A stretch of 64,000 bases of DNA from Microvirga puerhi (lineage in GTDB: Bacteria > Pseudomonadota > Alphaproteobacteria > Rhizobiales > Beijerinckiaceae). Shown piece after piece: positions 7,929 through 16,276 of the stretch. The position numbers were made by a program, and so were the translations under genes. Every line of letters starts with the position of its first letter. Position 1 is the first letter of the stretch. The stretch spans positions 1 through 64,000 of the forward strand of contig NZ_JAIRBM010000021.1 of NCBI RefSeq assembly GCF_020089865.1. Reading direction: 5' to 3'. The notes beneath the pieces were generated by a model. The model was given only the letters and a program-made list of their open reading frames with translations. It did no database searches and was not told the DNA's origin.

Positions 7929-9550
7929 TTCTCCGCTCCGACATAGACGGCGGGCACCGACGTCTCCGGCGTGACCAGAAGCTGCATGATCGGGAAGCCG
8001 TAATTGGTCACGGTCAGGCCGACCATCAGGGCGATCCAGAGTGCGTGACCATTCAGTACGGCCGGAAGAGTGATCGGCGGATGGATGGCCGTGGCGAAGC
8101 GGTATTCGCCAGGCTCTGCCTGCGGGGCTCGCCGGTTCTGAATCAGCACCGCGAAGAAGAGGATGCTAGATGCGACCAGAATAAACCCACCAAAGGCCGA
8201 CATCGTCACCGACATCGCATCCGCTGCGAGCGCGGGGCTACTGTAGTCGAAGAACGCCATGCGACGTGGCATGCCGAGGATGCCGACCCAGTGCCAAGGG
8301 AAGGTGGTCACGATCATGCCGATGAACCACAGCCAGAGTTGGGCACGCATGAGTCTGACGCTGGTTAGAGCGCGGCCCGTCAGGTGAGGCCAGAGGTCGT
8401 AGGTGATGGCGAAGTACATGATCACGATCGCACCACCGAAGATCAGGTGGAAGTGTCCGGTGATCCACTGCGTGTTGTGGATCGTCGTGTTCAACTGATA
8501 ACTCATGTTGATGAGACCGCCAGCGCCGCCGAAGCCCAGCATGACGAAGGAGAGGGCCGTCGCCAGCATGATCGGATTGCTCCATGGCAGCGCTTTGATC
8601 CATCCGAATGGCCCCCGTCCGCCTCGCATGCGAGCCGCCACCTCGGCGGTTGCGCAGATCGTGAAGATTGTAAGCAATGTCGGTAGCGCGACCAGAGCCG
8701 TGAATGCCGAGTGGATAAACTTGAATCCAGCACCCACCTGCGGGTCCGCAAAGGCGTGGTGGATGCCAATCGGCATCGAGACCACCAAGAACAGGATGAA
8801 TGCGAGCCGCCCCATCGGGTCGCTATAGAGTTTGCCTCCGATCGCGCGCGGGAAGATCGTATAGTAGGCGATATAGGTGGGAATCAGCCAGAAGTAGACG
8901 ATCGCGTGCAATGTCCAGGAGAAGAAGACTCGCGCCAGTCCCGCGTCAATGGTCGACCTGAGCCCCAGGGCAACAGGAATGATCTGGAACAGGAGTTCCA
9001 GCGCGGCCCCGACCGCGGTCCATGCCCAGAGGTAGGAGCCCGCAACGTTCGCGAACATAGCCAATGGGACAGGTTCGCCGGGATGATCGCGTTTCCAGAC
9101 ATGGAGATTGATCGACATCAATGCCACCCAGATCCACGACCCGACCACGACCAGCACGACGCCAATGTAGTAGAAGGGGTTGCCGATCAGCGGCGGATAA
9201 AACGTGTACAAGACTGAGGCCAATCCCATCGACACTGGGACCATGGCTGTGACCGCACCCACGGCAATCAGCCAGAACCCGGCCCAGGCCCAGCGGCGAC
9301 CGATCAGTGCCTGCTTCAGAGCGGCTTCGCTGATCGCATAGCCGAATCCCATGGCCACTAGCGTGGGAAACACATAGCCCATCACGGTGCCGTGCGCGGT
9401 CAGTGAGCGGTAGTACCACTCCGGGTTGCTGATCCAGGCCTGCAGAGGACTGCGGACAAACATCTGCCAAGCGCCCAGCAGCAATGCGAGCCCGAACACT
9501 CCGAATGCAAGCCAAAAATGCGCGAGGATGAGGCGTCGGCTATTCAACAC
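7925..9550 (-). CDS. B-type haem-copper oxidase subunit I
   Basis: Catalytic subunit of a terminal oxidase reducing oxygen to water, 541 aa with about 12-13 membrane helices. The low-spin haem His is H53 in TAHGTVMGY. The CuB ligand and cross-linked Tyr pair is H215/Y219 in LHAIVYFWL, the CuB histidines are H264/H265 in GIHHAF, and the high-spin and low-spin haem ligands are H366 and H368 in TGHFH. The HxxxY spacing and the sequence after it are of the ba3/B type rather than the A type (HPEVY). The start codon is GTG at 9550, overlapping the subunit II gene. No separate subunit III gene is present. Confidence 0.9.
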   Translation of the reverse strand: MLNSRRLILAHFWLAFGVFGLALLLGAWQMFVRSPLQAWISNPEWYYRSLTAHGTVMGYVFPTLVAMGFGYAISEAALKQALIGRRWAWAGFWLIAVGAVTAMVPVSMGLASVLYTFYPPLIGNPFYYIGVVLVVVGSWIWVALMSINLHVWKRDHPGEPVPLAMFANVAGSYLWAWTAVGAALELLFQIIPVALGLRSTIDAGLARVFFSWTLHAIVYFWLIPTYIAYYTIFPRAIGGKLYSDPMGRLAFILFLVVSMPIGIHHAFADPQVGAGFKFIHSAFTALVALPTLLTIFTICATAEVAARMRGGRGPFGWIKALPWSNPIMLATALSFVMLGFGGAGGLINMSYQLNTTIHNTQWITGHFHLIFGGAIVIMYFAITYDLWPHLTGRALTSVRLMRAQLWLWFIGMIVTTFPWHWVGILGMPRRMAFFDYSSPALAADAMSVTMSAFGGFILVASSILFFAVLIQNRRAPQAEPGEYRFATAIHPPITLPAVLNGHALWIALMVGLTVTNYGFPIMQLLVTPETSVPAVYVGAEK

Positions 9551-10106
9551 AATCCAATCTCCGGCGGTTGGATGTCATGTTCATGAAGGCGGCTTTGTCG
9601 ATCACCTTGACCCTGGCCCACATGCCTTCGTGGCCAATGCTGCAGAACTCCTGGCACGGCATGAGGTGCTCACCCGGCTTCTCGAAGCGTGCGGTCAGGA
9701 CTGAGACATAGCCCGGCACCAGCATGGTATTGACATTTGTGCCCTGGATCAGCAGGCCGTGCACGACATCCGAACTCGTCGCGCGCAGGGTGATGGGCGT
9801 ATCTGTTGGGACTAGTATGCATTGCGGCGTGAAGGAGTAGCGCTGCCCAATCGCGCGGACCGTCACGGTGCCATCGGGCTCCGCGGCACTGCCGAGATTG
9901 GTCTCGACGAATTCTCCACCGATGTGGAGGGTAGTCGGGTCTGCCGTCTCGACCCGGACCTGCGGCATAGTCGCTTGATGGATCCCTGCAAACGCAGCAA
10001 CGCCTGCGATTACGACAATGATCACGATCGACAGTGTGGCCCACCGCCGCTCGGCGCGGGCCGCGACGGCTGCGCCATCGTCATGAATGTGGGGGGAGGA
10101 TGTCAT
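9540..10106 (-). CDS. Haem-copper oxidase subunit II (CuA)
   Basis: 188 aa. One N-terminal membrane helix (about 24-42) anchors a periplasmic cupredoxin domain. The full CuA ligand set is visible: H116 in VVHGLL, then C151, C155, H159 and M162 in MPCQEFCSIGHEGM. It accepts electrons from cytochrome c and passes them to subunit I. I chose ATG 10106 over the in-frame GTG at 10118 because GAGGTG lies at a suitable distance before it. The short length and single helix fit B-type oxidases. Confidence 0.9.
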   Translation of the reverse strand: MTSSPHIHDDGAAVAARAERRWATLSIVIIVVIAGVAAFAGIHQATMPQVRVETADPTTLHIGGEFVETNLGSAAEPDGTVTVRAIGQRYSFTPQCILVPTDTPITLRATSSDVVHGLLIQGTNVNTMLVPGYVSVLTARFEKPGEHLMPCQEFCSIGHEGMWARVKVIDKAAFMNMTSNRRRLDCVE

Positions 10107-10119
10107 CGGACGACACACC

Positions 10120-10302
10120 TCATTGGGCTATCCCACGCGGGATGAAGACAAAGAAATAGAAGGCAAACCAAATGGCGACGACGATGGCGGTGGCAATCCC
10201 AGCCACCACGGCGGCGCCCTTGGGCCCCGTGCGCGCGGCCGCGTGGGCGGCATCGCCATCCGCCTGCGTGGCCTGGATTGGGGAAGGATCGGAGTTGATC
10301 AT
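10120..10302 (-). CDS. One-helix small oxidase subunit (IIa-like)
   Basis: 60 aa with a hydrophilic N-terminus and one hydrophobic helix at about 32-54, ending FVFIPRGIAQ. Small single-helix proteins in this position accompany ba3-type oxidases (subunit IIa or CbaD-like). The assignment rests on size, topology and position directly before subunit II in transcription order; the sequence has no diagnostic motif. The tight spacing on both sides argues that it is a real gene. Confidence 0.65.
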   Translation of the reverse strand: MINSDPSPIQATQADGDAAHAAARTGPKGAAVVAGIATAIVVAIWFAFYFFVFIPRGIAQ

Positions 10303-10309
10303 GATACCC

Positions 10310-11578
10310 TCAATTGAGCGGAGCGGAGCGAAGTTCGTTGGCCTGAGCTGCGGTCACCGGAGTTCCGCGGTTGCCCCATGCCGCACGAATGTATGTAACC
10401 ACCGCCGCGACCTCATTATCGGATAGTGACTGCGCGAACGGTGGCATGCCATGCGGCAGGGGATTACCGAAGGTGCCCGGCGGGTAACCGCCGTTCAGCA
10501 CCATACGAATCGGGTTGACCGCTGATGCCATCTGGATGGACTGGTTGCCCGCAAGGGGAGGGTAATGAGGCGGCTTCCCCTGTCCCTGGGCGCCGTGACA
10601 GCTTGCGCACTGATTGTCGTAGACGGTCTTGCCGAGGCTGAGCAGCAAGCTGCTTTCTGTCGTCGGGACGGCAGAACTCGGTGGTTCAGGCGGACTGCCC
10701 TGGCCGATACTCTTGAGATAGACGGCCATCGCCCGAATATCCTCGTCCGTGAGGTACTGGAGGCTGTTGTAGACGACCTCGGCCATGGGGCCGTAAACGG
10801 TACCCCGGTTCGATATGCCGGTGCGCAGCAAATCGGCGATATCCTTGAGGCTCCAGTCGCCAAGACCCGCTTCCTTGTTCGAGGTAAGCGAGGGCGCGTA
10901 CCAGTTTTGCATCGGAATCAGACCGCCCTGAAAGGCCTCGGACTCCGAGCTGCCGCCCAGGGCATTGATGGGTGTGTGGCACATGCCACAATGGCCCAAG
11001 CCCTCGACGAGATACGCACCGCGGTTCCATTCGGCCGACTGGTTCGCGTCCGGTCTGAACTCACCCTCCCGGAAAAAGAGCGTGCGCCAGCCTAAGATCA
11101 GAGAGCGGTTGTTGTAAGGGAAGCGCAGATCGTGCGGTCGATTGGGCTGTTTGACCGGAGGAATGCTCGTCAGGTAGGCGAAGATCGCATCATTGTCCTC
11201 GCGTGTAACTTTCGTGTAGGAGCCGAACGGCATAGCTGGATACAGAAGGCCACCATCGGGCGAGCGCCCCGTGTGCATCATCTTGTGGAAGTCGTCGGCG
11301 GTCCATTTGCCGATTCCGGTGTCTGGATCAGGCGTGATGTTCGAGGTGTAGAGCGTGCCGAAGGGCGTGGGCATAGCCCGCCCACCGGCGAACAATTTAC
11401 CCTCCGGCGCCGTATGACATGCAATGCAGTCCCCGGCCCGAGCCAAGTACTCGCCCTTGGCGATAATGTCGGCCTTGCTGGGCTTGCCCTTATCCTGCGC
11501 TTGAGCCACGCTTCCAATCGGGGCGAGGATTGCAACGACTGCGAGAGCGAGGGTGGTCAGTGTATCGCGCGTCCACAT
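10310..11578 (-). CDS. Trihaem cytochrome c, alcohol-dehydrogenase-subunit type
   Basis: 422 aa with a signal peptide (cleavage near AQAQ, residue 28). Three haem motifs are present: CIACH at 51-55, CGMCH at 197-201 and CASCH at 324-328. The spacing and regions such as GGRAMPTPFGTLYTSNITPD match the cytochrome c subunit family of membrane-bound alcohol, gluconate and sorbitol dehydrogenases. Here no dehydrogenase subunit is adjacent, and the gene lies inside the oxidase operon. I therefore infer that it works as an electron-transfer module to the oxidase. A dehydrogenase partner encoded elsewhere is possible. Confidence 0.85.
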   Translation of the reverse strand: MWTRDTLTTLALAVVAILAPIGSVAQAQDKGKPSKADIIAKGEYLARAGDCIACHTAPEGKLFAGGRAMPTPFGTLYTSNITPDPDTGIGKWTADDFHKMMHTGRSPDGGLLYPAMPFGSYTKVTREDNDAIFAYLTSIPPVKQPNRPHDLRFPYNNRSLILGWRTLFFREGEFRPDANQSAEWNRGAYLVEGLGHCGMCHTPINALGGSSESEAFQGGLIPMQNWYAPSLTSNKEAGLGDWSLKDIADLLRTGISNRGTVYGPMAEVVYNSLQYLTDEDIRAMAVYLKSIGQGSPPEPPSSAVPTTESSLLLSLGKTVYDNQCASCHGAQGQGKPPHYPPLAGNQSIQMASAVNPIRMVLNGGYPPGTFGNPLPHGMPPFAQSLSDNEVAAVVTYIRAAWGNRGTPVTAAQANELRSAPLN

Positions 11579-11587
11579 GATCGCACC

Positions 11588-12319
11588 TCAGTTTGGCTGG
11601 CTTCCACAGGCGAAGGGCAGAGCGTAGCTGCCTTTCTTCGCGGGCGATGGATCCTGGGGTGCTGGTCGGGAGGAAAGGTAGGCCGCGATGGCGTTGACGT
11701 CCTCCTCGGTGAGGTGACCTGCCACAAGCTGCATGCAGTCCGGCGCGTTGGCCGTTCTCGTGCCGTAGCGCCACGCCCCGAGCTGCGCGCTGATGTACTT
11801 CGCCCGCAGCCCCAGCAGTCCTGGAATGCCGGGATCCATGCCGGTGAAGTGGACACCGTGGCAGCTCGAGCATGCGGGGATGCCACGGTCGGCAGCTCCC
11901 TGTGTTACCAAGGTTTCACCGTGGGCCAGCACCTCTTTGCTGACGGTCGGGACGCCCTGCTCGGGGAGGGGTGGCCTCTGCTCGGCAAAGTACTCGGCCA
12001 TGTGCTTGAGGGAGTCGTCCGGCTGGAACTCGAGCAGGTAGTTCATTGGTGGGTATCTGCGCCGCCCGTCGCGGAAGGCGATCAGCTGATTGAAGAGATA
12101 TCCTGCCGGTTTGCCCGCGAGCCGCGGAAAGTAAGGATCGCTGGTGCCCTGGCCCTGCGCTCCATGACAGGGCGCACAGGCAAGGACCCGGGCTGCCGGG
12201 GTGTCAGGGGCCTGATCCTGCGTCTGTGCGAGAGTCGGCTTGGAGAATGCGGTGGTAAAGACCAGCAGGCCCAAGGCGGTGGAAGCGAACAAGCCGAGAA
12301 GGGAGAAACGGTGCGGCAA
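11588..12319 (-). CDS. Periplasmic dihaem cytochrome c (c4-like)
   Basis: 243 aa. A signal peptide (cleavage near TLAQ, residue 31) is followed by two cytochrome c domains with CAPCH at 48-52 and CSSCH at 150-154, plus the PRLAGKPAGYLFNQL segment typical of cytochrome c4-like proteins. The start is probably TTG at 12319, preceded by AGGAG at about nine bases. It is the first gene of the six-gene oxidase operon; the next gene starts within about 10 bp of its end. Confidence 0.85.
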   Translation of the reverse strand: MPHRFSLLGLFASTALGLLVFTTAFSKPTLAQTQDQAPDTPAARVLACAPCHGAQGQGTSDPYFPRLAGKPAGYLFNQLIAFRDGRRRYPPMNYLLEFQPDDSLKHMAEYFAEQRPPLPEQGVPTVSKEVLAHGETLVTQGAADRGIPACSSCHGVHFTGMDPGIPGLLGLRAKYISAQLGAWRYGTRTANAPDCMQLVAGHLTEEDVNAIAAYLSSRPAPQDPSPAKKGSYALPFACGSQPN

Positions 12320-12601
12320 CCTGACGATCTCCTGTGATCTTCCGGTTCAAGCCCAAGGAATCGTAGGGTTCATCAGTCTCTCGACAACCCCTGTCGCAGT
12401 TCCCCGATGCAGCTATTGCGCGCGTAACATGCTCCCACCCTCGCCACGAGGGTCGTATGACTGCGGGCAAGTATCCATAGAACCTAACGTTTCTAAGATT
12501 CGTAGCTGGTTTGCGCAGGGTCAGAGTAATGAGACCTGATCTGACATGACTTGGTGGTCGCTGCGAGACTGCTGCGGCGAAAACCGTACACGATCAGCAG
12601 C
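12320..12601. promoter_or_regulatory. Promoter region of the oxidase operon
   Basis: 280 bp between the oxidase operon (-) and a broken gene (+). It must hold the oxidase promoter. The only symmetric element I find is ACCCTCG-CCA-CGAGGGT at 12437-12453, which has 7-bp arms. No FNR/FixK box of the TTGAT-N4-ATCAA type is present here, so low-oxygen control by that route is not supported by the sequence. Confidence 0.4.
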
Positions 12602-12983
12602 ATGTTCGAAGAACCGTCTTGGGTTAGGGCAATGGAAGGTGCAGTCGCATTTGCCCCACCGAAGCGTCGAATAGGTCTTCGGATGTTCCTCCTCGCACTC
12701 GGCGTGGACGCCCTCTTGAGCGGAGTCTGCGGAGCGCTTTGGCGGCTCGGGTGGACACTCCCATATGGATCTTCTCTGGCCGCCGTCTACGGTCCCCTTA
12801 TGATTTCGGGTCTGTTCGGAACTCTGATCGGTCTAGAATGTGCTGTCGCGCTCGGCCGTGGATTGAGTTACATTACTCCTGTCTTCACTAGGCCTGGGGA
12901 CTCTGTCCCTTGTCACCGAAGCACCGGTTGCCCTAGGCGCCGGCGCATACGTGGTTGCAGCAGCAGAAACGTTTATGTCTTGA
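12602..12983 (+). pseudogene. Truncated, frameshifted multi-pass membrane protein gene
   Basis: From ATG 12602 the frame reads a membrane protein with RLGWTLPYGSSLAAVYGPLM and LFGTLIGLECAVALGRG. These strings recall a roughly 400-aa polytopic protein family of proteobacteria. Near 12885-12900 the reading must shift to continue as GTLSLVTEAPVALGAGAYVV, and it stops at 12981-12983 after only about 125 residues. The remaining helices are missing. It is therefore a remnant with both a frameshift and a 3' truncation. The 3' end overlaps the convergent AI-2E-family gene by about 11 bp, so a deletion or insertion joined the two. Confidence 0.65.
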
Positions 12984-14091
12984 CCACCACGCCGTTCGCC
13001 ATAGGTGGCGAACCGAGCAGTTCTGCGAGCCAGAGGCTCGAAGGATGTTGGGCACAAAAGGACAGGAACGCGATGGTGATAGGCACGCCGATGAACGCTC
13101 CGAAGACGCCCCACAGATAGCTCCAGAAGAAGACCGAGAATAGTACGATCGCCGGAGAAATCGCGAGCGCGCTGCCAGAGACCCGTGGCTCGATATAGCT
13201 GCCGACGATGAACTGAATAAGGTTGAGGCAGGCGAAAACCGCGATCACCGTCTGCCAGGAATCGAACTGCGTCATCGCGAACAGCGTTGGAAAAACGGTG
13301 GCGACCAAGGGACCGAGAAACGGGATGTAGTTCAGCAAGAAGGCAATAAAGCCCCATTCCTCCGCGAGCTGTAGCCCGACGAGTTTGGCGAAACCCCAGA
13401 CCAGCAGGCCAGTAATGACGCTCATGCAGGTCCTGATCAGCATGTAGCGGCGGATCTTGATTGCGGTTTCCACGCTCCCTTGAAGCAGTATTTGGCCGCG
13501 CTCCTGATTGCGCATACGGCGCAGTTTGCGGCCAAAGTCGTCGACCTCGAGCAGGCCGAGGATCACATAAACGAGTACGATCAACCAAAAGCTCATGGTG
13601 CTGTTTAGCCGGCCAGTGATCCTTTGCGCGGTGCGCAGTACCCAGCTGATGTTGAAATTCTCCGACCAGACGCCTGCCACTGCTATGCCATGGCCCTCAA
13701 GCCAGAGGATGATCTGATCATAGAAATACTGAAAGCGGGCCGCGTCGCTGATGATCCAACGACCAACGCGCCCGAAGGCCCATACAATCAGCGAGCCGAA
13801 GGCAAAGAAGGTGACAACCATGATGACGACGCTGACCGCGAGCGCTACGAGCCGCGGTAGAAAAGTCTGAAGAACCTTCTGCAGTGGCCAGACGAGCGCG
13901 ATGATGAAAAGCGCGAAGGAAACTGGTGCGAAGACCGAACTTGCGACCGACAACGCAGCAAAGGCCAGGATGGTGGCGATCACAATCTGTGCGCTCTGAT
14001 GGATTTTTCCGTCGGTCATCTGCAATCCTGGTGAAGCGATCGGAAAGAGCCGGGCTGAATGCGGATTGCGGCTCCGGTTTGCATCGGTCAT
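12973..14091 (-). CDS. AI-2E-family transporter (permease)
   Basis: 372 aa, polytopic, with the topology of the AI-2E (PerM/TqsA/YdiK) family: paired helices near the N-terminus, a soluble loop in the middle (about 125-180), then a helical core with NYIPFLGPLVATVFPTL and GSYIEPRV, the conserved C-terminal motifs. Substrates of this family vary and are mostly unknown (autoinducer-2 export, Na+/H+ antiport and others). Its ATG overlaps the patatin stop codon, so the two genes form an operon. The first 24 residues are unlike the family; translation could begin later, at the Met of LQMTDGKIHQ. Confidence 0.85.
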   Translation of the reverse strand: MTDANRSRNPHSARLFPIASPGLQMTDGKIHQSAQIVIATILAFAALSVASSVFAPVSFALFIIALVWPLQKVLQTFLPRLVALAVSVVIMVVTFFAFGSLIVWAFGRVGRWIISDAARFQYFYDQIILWLEGHGIAVAGVWSENFNISWVLRTAQRITGRLNSTMSFWLIVLVYVILGLLEVDDFGRKLRRMRNQERGQILLQGSVETAIKIRRYMLIRTCMSVITGLLVWGFAKLVGLQLAEEWGFIAFLLNYIPFLGPLVATVFPTLFAMTQFDSWQTVIAVFACLNLIQFIVGSYIEPRVSGSALAISPAIVLFSVFFWSYLWGVFGAFIGVPITIAFLSFCAQHPSSLWLAELLGSPPMANGVVVKT

Positions 14092-15185
14092 ATACCTTCT
14101 GTCAGCTCGTCGAGGTCGAGCGTCGATCTTTTGCCAATATCGTCCTTATGTGATTGGTAAAAGGCTTCGGCGGATCGTCTTCCCTCGTCGTGGAGCATGG
14201 TCAGGAACTCCCATTCAGCATTCAGTTTGGAGGAATAGCCCAGGTCGGACATGGCCTCGCTGGTGATTCTGTGAACACGCATGCGAGCCCAGCGCATACC
14301 CTCGCCAGTCTTGAGATTGGCCGTCCGGCGCAGCAACGCCATCATTCGCAATTCCTTAAGGAGTACAGCGTTGAACGAGACCTCGTTGAGTCGATTGAGG
14401 ATGTCGCGCGCTGTTCGCGGGGTTCCTGGTCGTTCCACCGGGTTAATCTGGACTAGAACAGTGTCGAGCGCGTCGCTCTCTTTGATCAGCGGTGTCATTG
14501 TCGGATTGCCGGAATAGCCACCGTCCCAGTAGATCTCGCCCCCGATCTCGACGGCCTGGAACAGCGTCGGTAGACAGGCAGAGGCGAGCAGCACATCGGG
14601 CGTAATCTCGGCATTGCGAAAGACGCGTCCGCGGCCGGTGCGCACATTTGTGGCGGTGATGAAGAGCTTGACCGGGCTGCTCGCTAGGCTGTTGAATTCG
14701 ATGACGTCGGTGAGGATATCGGTAAGTGGATTCGTGCCGATCGGGTTCAGGCTATAGGGAGACACCACCCTCGACATCAAGTCCATGGTCACGAACAGTG
14801 GCGAGTGATCAAGTGTCCAGCGACCGAGTAGGATGTCGAGCGGGCTGCGCTGAAATGGACTGAAACGCGCTGCATCCGCGACCTTTCGCCAGAATAGATC
14901 GAGCGCCTTGCGCGCGCCGTCACGGCCGCCTCTGGCATATCCGGCGGCGAGAACCGCTGCGTTCATGGCCCCCGCCGAGGTTCCCGAGATCGCCTCGATC
15001 TCAAGCCAGTCCTCTTCGAGGATCCGGCTCAGGACGCCCCAGGTGAAGGCCCCATGCGCCCCACCACCCTGAAGCGCAAGGTCGATGGTCAGGCGCGCAC
15101 GCTTATCAGAGCTGCCCGAATGTGCCGACGAGCGAATGGTCGAGGGGGCTTTGGTCACGTCAATCCCATCCCAATTGGTTAACAT
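14088..15185 (-). CDS. Patatin-like phospholipase
   Basis: 365 aa serine lipid acyl hydrolase with a catalytic Ser-Asp dyad. The oxyanion-hole motif GGGAHG is at 40-45, the nucleophile Ser70 in GTSAG and Asp221 in DGGYSG. It belongs to the RssA/patatin class and probably acts in the cytoplasm or at the inner membrane, since I see no signal peptide. It is the first gene of a two-gene operon with the AI-2E-type permease (ATGA overlap). A potential hairpin in the leader covers the region just before the start codon (see the separate entry). Confidence 0.9.
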   Translation of the reverse strand: MLTNWDGIDVTKAPSTIRSSAHSGSSDKRARLTIDLALQGGGAHGAFTWGVLSRILEEDWLEIEAISGTSAGAMNAAVLAAGYARGGRDGARKALDLFWRKVADAARFSPFQRSPLDILLGRWTLDHSPLFVTMDLMSRVVSPYSLNPIGTNPLTDILTDVIEFNSLASSPVKLFITATNVRTGRGRVFRNAEITPDVLLASACLPTLFQAVEIGGEIYWDGGYSGNPTMTPLIKESDALDTVLVQINPVERPGTPRTARDILNRLNEVSFNAVLLKELRMMALLRRTANLKTGEGMRWARMRVHRITSEAMSDLGYSSKLNAEWEFLTMLHDEGRRSAEAFYQSHKDDIGKRSTLDLDELTEGI

Positions 15186-15213
15186 GCCCTCATCATGACG
15201 ACTTCATGAGGGC
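15186..15213 (-). promoter_or_regulatory. Leader hairpin abutting the patatin start codon
   Basis: On the minus strand GCCCTCAT, a 12-base loop, and ATGAGGGC lie directly before the ATG of the patatin gene. The 8-bp arms are perfect, and the second arm contains the purine-rich GAGGG that would otherwise be available to the ribosome. If it folds in the mRNA it would mask translation initiation; as DNA it could be an operator instead. Confidence 0.45.
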
Positions 15214-15469
15214 TTCATCCCAAACCGCTTTGTAACTGAGTTCGGCCTACACCTCCGGCCAATTCCGGGGTGTACGATACTCAAAGGCCGTCATTTTGAT
15301 CGCTAGGGGTCCCCCTGTGCGTCCCATGATACCTAGCCTATAATCTAGGCCTAAGAACTCCCGAGGAAATGATGACGGAGTGCAGTATCTCTGTCATCAT
15401 GCCATTGCCCATTACTGAGCCGTCGACTATGCTCCGCATTTGTTGGTGTAACTCAACTGACGCAAGTGA
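15214..15469. other. Intergenic with an imperfect hairpin
   Basis: 256 bp between the patatin leader and the IS6 relic. It contains ATGATGACGGAG at 15369-15380 and its near-complement CTCTGTCATCAT at 15389-15400 (11 of 12 pairs, 8-base loop). The patatin promoter must lie in the left part. I find no left terminal repeat of the IS6 element here. Confidence 0.4.
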
Positions 15470-15475
15470 TTAGTC

Positions 15476-15927
15476 ACCAGCAAATGGCACGTAGATGAAG
15501 CGTACATCAAAATGCACGGTCAGTGACAGTATCTCTATTGTTCAATCGACAGCAATGATGAGGCCGTTGAACTCTCGTTCAGCAAGCGCCAAAACCTCGC
15601 CCCAGCCCAACGGTTTCTTCGCAAGGCTCTCGAGCGGCACGGTTGGCCCGAGCGGATTGTGAGCGACGGCAGCCAAATTAATCGTGAGGCAATTCTGTCC
15701 TGCAATATGACCGGTCAACAGGGGGAAACGTCAAGGCGAGAACTTAAGCCAATATGTGGCCGCCAGACCCGTTACTTGAACAACCGGATTGGGGCAGAAC
15801 AACTTGTATCAAGTGTCGAACTCAAAAGATGCTCGCGTTCAAGTCGAGGGTGACGCCTGTTCGGTCGGTGCTGGGTGGGATCAAGATGGTATATCTGATG
15901 CATAGGAGACAGACGAAGTACGTCTGA
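15476..15927 (+). pseudogene. IS6-family transposase relic
   Basis: In-frame translation from 15476 gives TSKWHVDEAYIKMHGQ, an internal stop, then QYLYCSIDSN, FLRKALERHGWPERIVSDGS and RYLNNRIGAEQ. These are the DDE core strings of IS6/IS26-type transposases (WxxDETYIKVRGxWxYLYRAID, then DGS, then YLNNxIE). A frameshift near 15825 is needed to recover MLAFKSRVTPVRSVLGGIKM, the family's MLGFKSF...IxGIEMV segment. The N-terminal HTH part is missing. The element is clearly inactive: one nonsense codon, one frameshift and a 5' truncation. Confidence 0.8.
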
Positions 15928-16016
15928 ACTCCACATCTCTCGCACGGATTAGTTCAAAGTGCTCGCTGCGTAACGCGGCGCGAAGTTCGCTGCCTACATC
16001 CCGACTTCAATCAAGA

Positions 16017-16030
16017 TTTGCAACAGGGCC
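16017..16030. repeat. Probable right terminal repeat of the IS6 relic
   Basis: TTTGCAACAGGGCC, whose complement is GGCCCTGTTGCAAA, differs by one base from the GGCTCTGTTGCAAA ends of many IS6-family elements. It lies 90 bp after the transposase relic, where the right end is expected. The matching left end was not found. Confidence 0.6.
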
Positions 16031-16059
16031 GGTCGCTCGCCCCAGCGGCCGGCCCTGTT
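16022..16059 (-). terminator. Strong hairpin, probable terminator of the small secreted-protein gene
   Basis: Perfect 11-bp arms AACAGGGCCGG and CCGGCCCTGTT, extendable inward by about three more pairs, with a loop of about 10 bases. It begins 8 bp after the stop codon of the minus-strand gene. No long U-tract follows on either strand, so it may be a weak or bidirectional terminator. It shares bases with the IS6 end. Confidence 0.55.
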
Positions 16060-16066
16060 TCAATAT

Positions 16067-16276
16067 CTAGCGATGAGTCCCGCCAGTGCTGTGGGGCGAA
16101 CTCTTATATTGCCCGTGGAGTGGACTTCCGGACCTCGTTGTCGGCTTGCACACACCGCCAACCATTTGCTCCCCCCGCTTGCAAGCCCTATTCGAGGGAG
16201 CTGTCTGTGCCGAGGCCGTTCCTCCGAGCATAACCAGCAAAGCGGCTGCCGACATCAGTCCCAACAGTGCTTTCAT
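16067..16276 (-). CDS. Small secreted protein with two cysteines (69 aa)
   Basis: 69 aa. A signal peptide (about residues 1-23, ending TASA-Q) is followed by a basic mature part with CKRGEQMVGGVC, a two-cysteine loop. I recognise no named family; short exported proteins with this Cys-Lys-Gly pattern occur in Hyphomicrobiales as hypothetical proteins. The start was chosen at 16276 because GAGGAGG lies six bases upstream; the longer frame to 16357 lacks a ribosome binding site. The gene is flanked by a strong hairpin 3' and by an FNR-type box about 255 bp upstream. Confidence 0.7.
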   Translation of the reverse strand: MKALLGLMSAAALLVMLGGTASAQTAPSNRACKRGEQMVGGVCKPTTRSGSPLHGQYKSSPHSTGGTHR

